Made by a program: the position numbers and the translations under genes
Assembly (NCBI GenBank): GCA_002502855.1
Contig: DAQK01000015.1
Span: 1-64,000 of the forward strand
Length of the DNA: 64,000 bases
Source of the DNA: Methanobacterium sp. UBA279
GTDB lineage: Archaea > Methanobacteriota > Methanobacteria > Methanobacteriales > Methanobacteriaceae
Reading direction: 5' to 3'
Notes under the pieces: model-generated
Seen by the model: the letters and a program-made list of their open reading frames with translations, nothing else
Database searches by the model: none
Told to the model about the DNA's origin: nothing
In this document: positions 1-8,874 of the stretch, one piece after another
Layout: each line of letters starts with the position of its first letter
Position numbering within the stretch: the first letter of the stretch is position 1

Positions 1-136
1 TTTGGTATCTTTTTATGCTTTGCAGTCCGTTTCGAGCTAATTCCTGCTGGAAAGTTCTGCTGTCGATAAGTTTAATTACTTTGCCAAACAAAGTCCAAAT
101 AGGGTCTTTTGAATCAGGATTTAACGGGATATTCAT
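1..136 (-). CDS. 5' end of an unidentified protein, possibly a transposase
   Basis: The first 45 codons of a gene that runs off the left edge. The start ATG sits five bases after a GGTGA site (GGTGATTAAA then ATG), one of the clearest ribosome binding sites in the window. The protein begins MNIPLNPDSKDPIWTLFGK and continues with a basic amphipathic stretch ending IKRYQ. The style resembles the N-terminus of some archaeal DDE transposases, but the fragment has no catalytic residue, so this is only a guess. The 220 bases between it and the next gene are AT-rich and show nothing else. Confidence 0.5.
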   Translation of the reverse strand, partial: MNIPLNPDSKDPIWTLFGKVIKLIDSRTFQQELARNGLQSIKRYQ

Positions 137-358
137 TTTAATCACCTAATTAAATATTATATCCCATTATTAATAAATCTTCCGATTCCTAAGGCCCCAT
201 TTTAATATATATAAAATATCCAACTGTACTTTTATCAGGGACATCTGAATAACTACCAATACGTGAAATTAAACCCAAATGACCCATTAATTTTCACACT
301 AAATCAGACACCCTGTTTAATTAATATTAGTTTTCAAATTATAAAGATATAAACTTCA

Positions 359-1852
359 CTAATCAGATTCCTCTTTAGACTTACCGAAGGGTTTGGAGAA
401 TTTCTCCTCAATCTCCTGTCTGTATATGGAATTCATGGCGCAGAAGGGTATTATTCTTCCATCAGGAACTGCGTAATGGATTACACATCTCCTCACCCGG
501 TCGTGGTCGAAGTTCCAGGGGTCCATGAAGTGCATACAGGCTATTAAGAGACTTTTATGGTGGAAATCTCCCAGGGCATCGTACGACCGTTCCTTAAACA
601 CTTTAATTAATATATTTTTAATATCCAATGAATCGGGAGTTTTAGCTAGGCTGATGGTCTGGGGGAGTTCGATGGTGGCCCGGGCTAAAACCTTTGATTT
701 GGCCACTAATCCACCGTTGGTTATATCATCACTACTCTTGGATAACAGGTTGAAGAAGCGGTCTACATCTATGAATTGTGTTACTGGAACCATCTTATCT
801 TCATCTATGAAAACGTAGGTGGCCGCTCCACAATGGGGGTGGCAGGTGAAGGCCACCTGTGGCTTGCCTTCAATGGCCTCGATGAATTCAGAGACAGGCA
901 GTACAGATGATGCGGGGTAGAAATCTTCCACTTTGATCTCTCGATCCGTTTGTTCCTCGACCAGTTCTTCAAAATCAGGAATGGTTATTCGCTGCCCTTC
1001 CACTTCATCGCTGGGTGTTCTTCCAGCGAAGGATACTGGTTGGAAAACCACTCCCCTTATCACATCGATGTTTTTGGCAGCGAATTTGATAATGTCCCCT
1101 ATCTGGTCATGGTTTATACCTTTAATCAGTGTGGGTACCAGGACGATACCCATATCTTCTTTTCTGCAGTTCTCTATGGCTTCTAATTTAATGGATAAGA
1201 GATTCCTGTTCCTGATCTGGATGTAGGGTTCTTCTGTAACCCCGTCGAACTGGAGATATACAGTGTTTAAACCCGCTTCTTTAAGTTTCCTGATGAGTTC
1301 CGGTCTTTTTGCCAGGCGGATGCCGTTGGTTGCTATCTGGGTGTGGGTGAACCCCTCTTCCTTGGCCAGTTTTATAAGTTCTACAATGTCTTTACGTACG
1401 GTGGGTTCACCACCAGCGTACTGTATGGCCGGAGCAGGAACTGGCTGGTTACTCCTCAGGTTCCGGAGCATCTGCCTGATTTCTTCATAGGTTGGCTCGT
1501 AAAGAGTTCCTGATACTGCTGCGTTTGCAAAACATACTGGGCAGCGAAGATTACAGCGATTAGTAACATCTATAAGGCCTAAAATGGTATGGCTTTCATG
1601 TTCAGGGCATAATCCACAGTTAGAAGGACATTCACCCTCTACAGTTGTTTGGGGGTTTTTTATACCCTCCCCCTTATAATCGTAATCAGAAGCATCATAA
1701 TAAATTTCACTACTACTCCAGTAGGTGTTTTCGAATACTCCGTGTTCTTTACATTCCTTCCTTATCATTATCCTGCCCTGGTCTTCGTAGACTTCTGCGT
1801 CAACGATTTCAAGGCACTCGGGACACATACTTTTGGTCTTCTTTATAACCAT
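359..1852 (-). CDS. tes: Radical SAM tetraether lipid synthase (Tes family)
   Basis: A radical SAM enzyme of 497 residues. Family knowledge: Tes joins the phytanyl chains of two archaeol-type lipids by C-C bonds to make membrane-spanning tetraether lipids. The SAM cluster motif CNLRCPVC is at residues 100-107. Before it lie further cysteine groups (CPEC at 10-13, C34, and C75, C79, C82) that probably bind extra metal or clusters, as known for this family. A CHPHCG motif lies near residue 335, and the C-terminal CMHFMDPWNFD and RRCVIHYA blocks are typical of the Tes/MJ0619 group. The ATG follows GGTGA by six bases. It is divergent from carS, another lipid gene. Other radical SAM methylases share the N-terminal architecture, so the exact substrate is inferred. 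Confidence 0.85.
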   Translation of the reverse strand: MVIKKTKSMCPECLEIVDAEVYEDQGRIMIRKECKEHGVFENTYWSSSEIYYDASDYDYKGEGIKNPQTTVEGECPSNCGLCPEHESHTILGLIDVTNRCNLRCPVCFANAAVSGTLYEPTYEEIRQMLRNLRSNQPVPAPAIQYAGGEPTVRKDIVELIKLAKEEGFTHTQIATNGIRLAKRPELIRKLKEAGLNTVYLQFDGVTEEPYIQIRNRNLLSIKLEAIENCRKEDMGIVLVPTLIKGINHDQIGDIIKFAAKNIDVIRGVVFQPVSFAGRTPSDEVEGQRITIPDFEELVEEQTDREIKVEDFYPASSVLPVSEFIEAIEGKPQVAFTCHPHCGAATYVFIDEDKMVPVTQFIDVDRFFNLLSKSSDDITNGGLVAKSKVLARATIELPQTISLAKTPDSLDIKNILIKVFKERSYDALGDFHHKSLLIACMHFMDPWNFDHDRVRRCVIHYAVPDGRIIPFCAMNSIYRQEIEEKFSKPFGKSKEESD

Positions 1853-2161
1853 ATAATCTCACCAATTATTTTAACAGCTTATAATTTTTTAACTTAAATC
1901 ATTGCAAGGGATATACATTACTGTAACATCATATTATTGTGCTCAAGGTATAAATAAATGATATCCTTTTATGGAATTACTGAAAAGAAATGATTCGTGG
2001 TAGCATCAAAAGGTTGTTTCATCTTACTATTTCGTGTAAACAATCGATGTTAAGCACAAGATGTTCTGGATAATTACTTTTATTTTTCAAATATTTAAAC
2101 CAACATCTTATTTAATAGTTTTAACAATTACTATTAACTTCTTTTAATTTGGAGGTAACCA
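1853..2161. promoter_or_regulatory. Divergent promoter region between tes and carS
   Basis: A 309-base AT-rich region with no gene. A TATA-like element for tes lies around 1945-1955 (TTTATTTATACC on the minus strand). One for carS lies near 2088-2100 (AAATATTTAAACC). The carS Shine-Dalgarno GGAGGT ends a few bases before its ATG. The elements are recognised by eye only. Confidence 0.45.
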
Positions 2162-2740
2162 ATGGATCCAACCATCAGTTTTATAAGTTTATCAGTATAC
2201 GCTATGTACTTCATGCTACCGGCCTACCTGGCCAATGTTTCGGCCCTAGCCTTCGGTGGAGGTGCACCGCTAGACTTTAAGAGAAATTTCACAGACGGAC
2301 GCCGACTACTGGGTGATGGAGTGACCTGGAGAGGGACTATCCTGGGGATAATAATCGGAACATTAATTGCAGTTCTTCAGGGCATCGTCTTCATGCACTA
2401 CGGTGACATATTTACCCTAATTCCAGAATGGACCACCATCGAAGGAATTATACCCGGTAACTTTGCAGGATGGATACTACTAGGATTAGCACTCAGTGCC
2501 GGAGCCCTAATTGGAGATGCAGTGGGCAGCTTCATTAAAAGGAGGATAAAAATAGAAAGGGGAAAACCAGCACCCTTTTTAGACCAGCTAGACTTCGCAT
2601 TAATGGCTTTACTACTTGCTTCACTGGTGGTGACCATACCACTGGAGATAATACTTTTAATCCTGGTTTACACGGTTATTTTACATGTGGCAGCCAACAC
2701 CATAGCCTATCTTTTGGGTTTGAAGGATGTTTGGTATTGA
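2162..2740 (+). CDS. carS: CDP-archaeol synthase
   Basis: An integral membrane enzyme of 192 residues. Family knowledge: CarS (formerly DUF46) transfers CMP from CTP to digeranylgeranylglyceryl phosphate, giving the activated precursor for all polar archaeal lipids. The sequence shows about five hydrophobic segments. It also has the family blocks GGGAPLDFKRNFTDGRRLLG (about residues 31-50), a GDGVTWRGT loop, and GDAVGSFIKRR followed by GKPAPFLDQLDF (about 118-145). Length is normal. A strong GGAGGT site precedes the ATG. It is divergent from the tetraether synthase gene, so two membrane-lipid steps are encoded back to back. Confidence 0.93.
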   Translation: MDPTISFISLSVYAMYFMLPAYLANVSALAFGGGAPLDFKRNFTDGRRLLGDGVTWRGTILGIIIGTLIAVLQGIVFMHYGDIFTLIPEWTTIEGIIPGNFAGWILLGLALSAGALIGDAVGSFIKRRIKIERGKPAPFLDQLDFALMALLLASLVVTIPLEIILLILVYTVILHVAANTIAYLLGLKDVWY

Positions 2741-2773
2741 ATTAACACTATTTTCTTTAAAAACACTTTATCC

Positions 2774-3799
2774 TTAGTTTTTCTTTAAATATTCCTCCAA
2801 TAAAATAGCAGTACCCACCGCCGGGGCTACCACGCACTCTTCTTTACTTAAAAGCTGATCCATCCCTACCGATGGAATACCGGCAATTGCACTGGCCTTT
2901 TTACCTATTATATCCATACCCAGACCAGTGGTTACCACCTGGGAGATGTTATTTCTCTTGGAAACCTCCAGTAGAGCTTCCGAGACACTCTCGGCCTGTT
3001 TCAAGTGGATGTATTCTGATAAGGATTTTATATCACTAGGGGTCAGAACATCCATATCACTGCAGACCACCCGGGCGATACGACGCATGCAGTCTTCTAC
3101 AGAGATACCCGCGCCATCAGGTGTGTGGCAAGTGTAATCTTCTTTGGATATGTTTCCAAGCACCAGATGGATGTCCGCTGTTATGGCAAATAATTCTGAA
3201 GCCACCCGGTACCATGAATCATCCATTGGCACCTTATCCACCAGTGCGGCCACGTTGGTCCTCAGGGTACCAGTGTAAACCAGCTCACCAGTACCCAGTC
3301 TCTCCAGATCGGATCTGCCCTTAGCACATTCCCTTCCATCTTTAATGGGGATGATATCGGTGGTGGTGCTCCCAGTGTCAATCATGATACAGTCTGGTTC
3401 TACAACTCCGGCCAGTCTGGAGGTAGCCACCCAGTTGGCAGCCGCCACATTGAGGGGTTTATCTTTCAATTCTTCGTAACCAACCACTCCTTTTGAACCG
3501 ATGAAACCTAGGGGGAGGTTGAATGTCTCTTTAACTTTCCCTGCTATGTCCAGAACACCCTCCCTTTTAGTTTGATAAGCATCTACCAGCTCCGCGGTCA
3601 TACAGACTCCTACCGCTTCGATTTCTTCTTTTTGGTCACCTAGAAATTCTGTTAGGACGGTGGAAAGCCGCTCTTTCTCCTGCCACATGGGCAGATACTC
3701 AAAATCTGTGGTTATCCCTTTGATGTTGCCTTCGCTGTCGAAATCTACCACAGCCAGGTCTGTATTAGCTCCTCCAATATCAAATCCAGCTATCTTCAT
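2774..3799 (-). CDS. mfnF: Methanofuran biosynthesis protein MfnF (furanmethanamine-tyramine-glutamate coupling)
   Basis: An ASKHA-fold protein of 341 residues from the hydantoinase/oxoprolinase-like group found next to C1-carrier genes. Family knowledge: MfnF couples the diphosphate-activated aminomethylfuran unit to gamma-glutamyl-tyramine, forming the core of methanofuran, the first C1 carrier of methanogenesis. Visible motifs are GFDIGGANTD at residues 5-14 and the phosphate-binding DTGSTTTDIIP at about 141-151. I chose the ATG at 3799 because a GTGAT site lies four bases upstream. A GTG nine bases further upstream overlaps that site and is less likely. The next gene upstream, mfnD, works in the same pathway. 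Confidence 0.82.
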   Translation of the reverse strand: MKIAGFDIGGANTDLAVVDFDSEGNIKGITTDFEYLPMWQEKERLSTVLTEFLGDQKEEIEAVGVCMTAELVDAYQTKREGVLDIAGKVKETFNLPLGFIGSKGVVGYEELKDKPLNVAAANWVATSRLAGVVEPDCIMIDTGSTTTDIIPIKDGRECAKGRSDLERLGTGELVYTGTLRTNVAALVDKVPMDDSWYRVASELFAITADIHLVLGNISKEDYTCHTPDGAGISVEDCMRRIARVVCSDMDVLTPSDIKSLSEYIHLKQAESVSEALLEVSKRNNISQVVTTGLGMDIIGKKASAIAGIPSVGMDQLLSKEECVVAPAVGTAILLEEYLKKN

Positions 3800-3842
3800 G
3801 AATATCACATTCTTAATCTTGTTGGTTAATATATCCAGTAGA

Positions 3843-3910
3843 TCTTACATGTAGGTCTTTTAATATGTCTTAATCTTAACAGGTAGATCTCAATCTTACA
3901 TGTTGGTCTT
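3843..3910. repeat. Three related 17-base repeats between mfnD and mfnF
   Basis: Three copies of a unit close to TCTTACATGTAGGTCTT start at 3843, 3874 and 3894. The first and third differ at one base; the middle copy (TCTTAACAGGTAGATCT) is more diverged. They fill the 110-base gap downstream of mfnD and upstream of mfnF. They could be regulatory sites for mfnF, or a simple local duplication. Confidence 0.6.
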
Positions 3911-3912
3911 AA

Positions 3913-4956
3913 TTACATGCTGAATACCTGTTTAAAGGTTATATCCTCACCCTTCAGGAAACTCAGTGAACCTTCTAATTCTATTTTTGCAGGTAACTCT
4001 CCGTTAACGGCATCAATTATGGCCTCGCCCAGATTGAAGTTTAAAAGCCTTCTTAAAGCCACGTAGGAGGTGGTTAAACGGGGGTTGATCTCCAGGATGT
4101 AGATCTCCTCGTGGGCCTCGTCCAGTAACAGATCCACACCCACGTAACCCTTCAATCCTTTAACCGATTTTACAGCCTTTCGAGCAATATCTTTAGCATC
4201 ATCTGATAAACCATGTTCATAGGGAACTTTTCCACCATTATAAACCAGTTTACCCCCATCAAAGCCTATGTTCTGTAGATTTAAACTTAGGGGCATGGCC
4301 CGTTTACCAGTGCTTAGGATGCTGACACTGGTGCTTTTTCCTTCCACCCGGTCCTGTAATAGGAAGTAGGGCAGGCTGGTTGTTCTTTTTAGATGGGCTG
4401 AGGCCTTTATGAAATCTGCGTAAGACTGAACTATCTGCACTCCCGAGCAGGAAACACCATCGGCCGGTTTAACCAGAAAATCCTTTCCACCTGAGAAGAT
4501 CTGTTTATACTCCTTAAGATCGCTGAAGAATACTTTCTCACTCTTGATTACAGGATAGTCGTCTTTCAGGAGGTTATAAGTTTCAAATTTATCTGAACAT
4601 ACCAAAACAGCCTCAGACGATGATCCGATGGTTTTAACATGGTTATCTTCTAGTATTTTGGTGATTTCGTATAAGATAAGATCTTCTTCCGGTGCTACTG
4701 GAAGACAGGCATCATAAGTAGATATATTTTCTTCCAGCCAGGGAAGCAGTTCTTCACTTATAACCAGGGGAGAACAGTTTTGAAATTCACCATTAACCTG
4801 GTCAACACTGATTTTAGAGTCTTCAGATATGATGTAATCGGCACCGACATGGTTAAGGTCACTTAATAGTCCCTCCAGCATATGCTGGCCTTCCACGGTG
4901 GTGGCGGGATCTTCCAATCCCAAAGCATTTGCATATTCAAAAACAAGTAATTTCAA
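3913..4956 (-). CDS. mfnD: Tyramine-glutamate ligase MfnD (ATP-grasp)
   Basis: An ATP-grasp enzyme of 347 residues. Family knowledge: MfnD joins tyramine to the gamma-carboxyl of glutamate with ATP, an early step in methanofuran synthesis. The N-terminus MKLLVFEYANALGLEDP is typical of the family. The central ATP-grasp region includes a KPADGVSCSGV loop (about residue 158). The metal-binding EINPRLTTSYVALRRLLNF block lies near residue 290. The start is TTG, nine bases after GAGAGGAG. It sits just upstream of mfnF on the same strand and is probably cotranscribed, although the gap contains short repeats. Confidence 0.85.
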   Translation of the reverse strand: MKLLVFEYANALGLEDPATTVEGQHMLEGLLSDLNHVGADYIISEDSKISVDQVNGEFQNCSPLVISEELLPWLEENISTYDACLPVAPEEDLILYEITKILEDNHVKTIGSSSEAVLVCSDKFETYNLLKDDYPVIKSEKVFFSDLKEYKQIFSGGKDFLVKPADGVSCSGVQIVQSYADFIKASAHLKRTTSLPYFLLQDRVEGKSTSVSILSTGKRAMPLSLNLQNIGFDGGKLVYNGGKVPYEHGLSDDAKDIARKAVKSVKGLKGYVGVDLLLDEAHEEIYILEINPRLTTSYVALRRLLNFNLGEAIIDAVNGELPAKIELEGSLSFLKGEDITFKQVFSM

Positions 4957-5088
4957 CGCGTACTACTCCTCTCTATGGATTCATTTTAATTGGATGAATT
5001 CCTTTTTAATCTTTTTATTAGATTAAGGGAGTACCATGGATATATTTATTTTATTCATTCAATATTGTAATTCATTCAAAATTTAATT

Positions 5089-6399
5089 TCATTCAACACT
5101 AAATCTCTCCAAAATGATGGTTTTACCCTTTAACTGGAGATTGCCATGGGGAAACTGGGCTTTATCCCCATCAAAAACAACGATTATCCTGGTAGGTCCG
5201 TTTTTTTCTTCATACCCTGAGACATCAATAGATTCTTCCACTTTCTGGATGAAACGGCCTTCCAGTCCACCAATATTTTCTGGTGGCGTGATTTTAAGAT
5301 TGCCATTTTCATAGGCCTCTGTTATTATATCCATAATCTTCTGGGAGGTCTTCCCATCACCATAAGGATTTTCCGCATGCTTCATCCTCTGATATAGTTC
5401 TTCATCCTCCAAAATATTATGCACGGTTTGGATTATCTGCTCTTTATCCGTACCCACCAGGATATTGCCACCAGCGGTTACTGTCTCCGGACGTTCGGTA
5501 TTGTATCTCAGAGTTATGCATGGTAAGTCCATGGTTATAGCTTCTTCCTGAATTCCCCCGGAATCAGTTATTACTGCCTTAGAGTGAGATAAGAGAACCA
5601 GGAAATCCAGGTAACCCGCCGGCTTCATCAACTGGATATGGCCCGCCCGGGCCAGCTGATCGTAGAGTTTCAGCTCCTGGAGGGTTTTGATGGTACGGGG
5701 ATGCACCGGGAAGATTATATCTATTTCCTTTAACTCCAGTAAGGCGTCAGTAATATTCTTTAGTCTCTGGGGGTTGTCTGTATTTTCAGGACGGTGGATG
5801 GTCAATGTTATGAAATCCCTCCCTAAATCAAAGTTCAGGCTGGAGTATTTTTCTGCGATCTTCAGGTTCCTGTAGACAGCATCCACCACTGTATTACCGG
5901 TTATATGAATATCTTGGGGGTGGAGGCCTTCAAATATGAGGTTTACAGCTGATTCTTCTGTGGGGACGAAGTAAAGCTCGGAACAAATATCTGCCACTAT
6001 CCGGTTGATTTCCTCGGGCATAGTTTTATCGTAGGAGCGCAGTCCAGACTCCACATGCCCCACTGGAATATGCATCTTACTGGCTGCCAGGGCACCGGCC
6101 ATCACCGCATTGGTATCCCCCTCCACCAGTACGATATCCGGTCTTTCAGATGATAGGATTTCCTCAATACCATCCAGCATAACTGAGGTTTGTTTTCCAT
6201 GGGTGGTTGAACCCACACCTATATTGTAATCTGGCTGGGGGAGTTTCAGGTCTTCAAAAAACTGTTCTGACATCTCACGGTCATAATGTTGTCCGGTGTG
6301 TATTAGGATAAAATTTATGCCCCTCCTTTTTACTTCATCGATCAGGGGGGACATCTTAATTATTTCCGGGCGGGTGCCTATTATAAAAGCAATTTTCAT
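5089..6399 (-). CDS. wecB: UDP-N-acetylglucosamine 2-epimerase (non-hydrolysing), C-terminally extended
   Basis: Converts UDP-GlcNAc to UDP-ManNAc for surface polysaccharides or glycoproteins. Typical motifs are present: GTRPEIIKM (residues 8-16), VEGDTNAVMAG (about 95), GHVESGLRS (about 115), TIHRPENTDN (about 200) and TDSGGIQEEA (about 277). The usual family length is about 360-380 residues, but this protein has 436. The extra 60 C-terminal residues, rich in charged and beta-prone sequence and ending KTIILERFSVE, are not part of the standard fold. The ATG is preceded by a modest GTGA site. It stands alone, 50 bases downstream of the DUF460 gene, with which it may be cotranscribed. Confidence 0.9.
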   Translation of the reverse strand: MKIAFIIGTRPEIIKMSPLIDEVKRRGINFILIHTGQHYDREMSEQFFEDLKLPQPDYNIGVGSTTHGKQTSVMLDGIEEILSSERPDIVLVEGDTNAVMAGALAASKMHIPVGHVESGLRSYDKTMPEEINRIVADICSELYFVPTEESAVNLIFEGLHPQDIHITGNTVVDAVYRNLKIAEKYSSLNFDLGRDFITLTIHRPENTDNPQRLKNITDALLELKEIDIIFPVHPRTIKTLQELKLYDQLARAGHIQLMKPAGYLDFLVLLSHSKAVITDSGGIQEEAITMDLPCITLRYNTERPETVTAGGNILVGTDKEQIIQTVHNILEDEELYQRMKHAENPYGDGKTSQKIMDIITEAYENGNLKITPPENIGGLEGRFIQKVEESIDVSGYEEKNGPTRIIVVFDGDKAQFPHGNLQLKGKTIILERFSVE

Positions 6400-6449
6400 A
6401 TTATTTCACAACTAAAATTAATATTCAATGGTATATAAGTTTCTCTCTA

Positions 6450-7835
6450 TCAATTGGATCTCTTTCTTCGAGCCCGGTATTCGTCAAAAGCCTTTAAAAT
6501 TTCCTCACTATTTTCTTTAATCCTTTTACTTTCCACTTCTTCCTTCCATCTCTGGATTTCCTTTTCCAGTTTCAGGGCGTTTACTATGGCGAACTGGTCG
6601 ATCATCTTGAGTTCCATGTTATCTGCCTGGAGTAGGGGGACCATATTTTTTTCGAATTCCTCCAGGGCGTGGTGTGAAATCTTATCCCTGATTAAAACAG
6701 CCTTCACACCCATCTTTATCAGGAGAGCGGCAGTTTGTGATCCGCCGCCTTCAGAACTTTCCAGGAGAACCACATCACCCCTCTTTATCTTCCAGTATTC
6801 ACAGGCGGCCATTATTCCGTCCCTGGTGAATGTTTCGATGATCTTCACTGGAATGGCATTTTCAGTGGGTTTGATCCTTTGAATATTACGTAGTGAATCG
6901 AGATTTTCTTCGAGTTCCATCCTCAGGGCTTTTTCTTCATTGTATTTATCCTGTAATTTCTTAATGAGTGAAAGTTTGGCTGCTAACTCTTTATTTAGAA
7001 GAACATCCTGGGTGTACTCGTAGTGTAGTTTGTCTATCTTCTCCTGGAGTTTGGTTACTTCAATTTCGTAGTCCTTTATCCGGTCTTCCAGGGATTCATT
7101 TCTGCTTTTAAGATTACTAATCTGGTTATCCTGTGCTTTTATCCTGTTTTTTAACTTCAAAACAGCCTCAGAATCCATAGAAGACTCTAATTTATCCGTA
7201 GCCAATTCTTCAACATCCTCTATATTATCTGTCTCTTCATCCATCTCCTGTACCATCCGGATGGCCGAACTTACGGCTGTTCCACCTATAACCATCCTCT
7301 TTATCAGGTCAATATCTTCTGGAGACATGTTAACTTCTAAACAGCGGGTCTCAATCTGTTTTAATTTTTTCTCATAGCTCTTATAGGTCCTGATGGCCGC
7401 TGCCAGAGCATCACGCTGGTGGGCGTCCTGTGGCACCAGCTCAGAGGATACAACTTTAGACCTCTCCAGGGAAGATTTCTCACCCAAGAAGGACTCAACC
7501 AGCTCAATTTTAGACCCCACAGACATGTCCCTACTGGGATGGTGTAACTTAGCATTCAAGGTAGTGGCTAATTTTTTAGCCATTTTAGGTGGTGGATACA
7601 CGTCTGTAGCAATTAAAACAGTTTTTCCAAAATTAATGATATGATAGATTATCTCTGCCCGGGATATTTCCTTGAAGCTTTTCACGGATAGAATCTCCCC
7701 ATTTAGATCCATTATGGCTATTCCAGCAGTGAGTCCAGGATCGAATCCAACGATGATACCACTTACTCTCTGTGGAGTTTCATTTTTTGAACCTGGCAGA
7801 TTAGATGTTACTTGTACGTTGTTTTTATATAACAG
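6450..7835 (-). CDS. DUF460 RNase H-fold (RuvC-like) protein with coiled coil, probable CTG start
   Basis: A COG2433-type predicted nuclease of the RuvC/YqgF fold. The N-terminal metal-binding Asp lies in GFDPGLTAGIAIMD. That motif is outside the ORF that starts at the ATG at 7712, but in frame upstream of it, so the true start must be further up. The only plausible one is a CTG at 7835-7833, seven bases after a perfect AGGAGG; no ATG, GTG or TTG is in frame there. From CTG the protein has 461 residues: nuclease-like domain (about 26-160), acidic linker, long coiled coil (about 225-325), and a C-terminal domain with SSEGGGSQTAALLI. The function in archaea is unknown. The start call is inference. 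Confidence 0.75.
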   Translation of the reverse strand: MLYKNNVQVTSNLPGSKNETPQRVSGIIVGFDPGLTAGIAIMDLNGEILSVKSFKEISRAEIIYHIINFGKTVLIATDVYPPPKMAKKLATTLNAKLHHPSRDMSVGSKIELVESFLGEKSSLERSKVVSSELVPQDAHQRDALAAAIRTYKSYEKKLKQIETRCLEVNMSPEDIDLIKRMVIGGTAVSSAIRMVQEMDEETDNIEDVEELATDKLESSMDSEAVLKLKNRIKAQDNQISNLKSRNESLEDRIKDYEIEVTKLQEKIDKLHYEYTQDVLLNKELAAKLSLIKKLQDKYNEEKALRMELEENLDSLRNIQRIKPTENAIPVKIIETFTRDGIMAACEYWKIKRGDVVLLESSEGGGSQTAALLIKMGVKAVLIRDKISHHALEEFEKNMVPLLQADNMELKMIDQFAIVNALKLEKEIQRWKEEVESKRIKENSEEILKAFDEYRARRKRSN

Positions 7836-8003
7836 GTAATTTCCTCCTAAGCAAACTTTTTAGATGCTTACTGTGTAATCATATCTGTCTACTAGTATTT
7901 ATGATTTATCAATCAAATTAAATTGCAAGAAACAATCCATGTTAATTCCTTAATTGAAGAAATAAAAAAAATTCATTCGGTTAACAGAGACAGGTCAAGA
8001 AAA

Positions 8004-8816
8004 TTAATCCTTCAAACCCTTTAACATTTCCTTTTGAGATAAGGCGATGGACTGGTTTTTTAGATATTCCCCTTTAAGGAATGATTTAAACGTCTTTACA
8101 GCGTAGGGGTCTTCATGAAATTCAATACCAGGATAGGTTATGCCCATGAGAATAAGACCTTCCGGGGGCATGGACATGATACAGAGATCCTTATCCGGGT
8201 TGAAGAGTTCATCTATAATCTCGGCTGGTAACTCTCCCCTCCCCACCATCTGGAGAATGGATACCATTTTCCTCACCATGTTCCAGAGGAAACTCTCCCC
8301 AACCACGTCGAATTGTATCAGATCCTGTTCTTCTGTAACTTTAATTTCATCTATGGTTCTAACCGGGTTTCTCTCACTCTTCTTGGAGAAATTGGTGAAG
8401 TCATGTGTGCCCTTAAAAAGCTTGGAAGCTTCAACCATCTTATCCAAATCAAGAGGGGAATCACCGGGGACCAATGGTAATAAATAGCGATAATGCCTGC
8501 TTAAAGCGTATCTGGCTTTAAAATGGAGGGGTACTTTTGCCTGGGCTAATACTCTGATGCTTTTGGGTAAAGCGTTGTTGATCTGGTTGATTATTACTTC
8601 CTCTTCCGTCAGGAAGGTGATCACGTTTCCCAGGGCATGCACGCCCCGATCAGTCCTCCCAGCTACTCCAAAACCACATTTATTGATGTCATCCACCACA
8701 CCAACCTCTTTCAGGGCGGATAGGATTTCTCCCTCCACAGTTGGTAAGTCAGGTTGTCTCTGGAAGCCGTAATATTCTGTGCCCAGGTAGGCTATCTTCA
8801 AGGCCACTCTTCTCAT
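8004..8816 (-). CDS. truA: tRNA pseudouridine synthase A
   Basis: TruA/Pus1-family enzyme of 270 residues that makes pseudouridine in the tRNA anticodon arm. The catalytic Asp is D56 in VAGRTDRGVHALGNV. Other family blocks are YYGFQRQPDLPTVEG (about 15-30) and SFLWNMVRKMV (about 200). I chose the ATG at 8816, which has GGGTG five bases upstream; a TTG four codons earlier overlaps that site. The C-terminus extends a little beyond the bacterial enzymes with a basic tail. It lies 168 bases upstream of the DUF460 gene on the same strand. Confidence 0.93.
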   Translation of the reverse strand: MRRVALKIAYLGTEYYGFQRQPDLPTVEGEILSALKEVGVVDDINKCGFGVAGRTDRGVHALGNVITFLTEEEVIINQINNALPKSIRVLAQAKVPLHFKARYALSRHYRYLLPLVPGDSPLDLDKMVEASKLFKGTHDFTNFSKKSERNPVRTIDEIKVTEEQDLIQFDVVGESFLWNMVRKMVSILQMVGRGELPAEIIDELFNPDKDLCIMSMPPEGLILMGITYPGIEFHEDPYAVKTFKSFLKGEYLKNQSIALSQKEMLKGLKD

Positions 8817-8874
8817 GGTTACACCCAATTATCTTCTCAATTGGTCTATAATAATACGTTCTTTATTTTTTCAC

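Noticed and set aside
3843..3910. CRISPR array
   Set aside because: Only three short imperfect repeats with irregular spacing and no cas genes.
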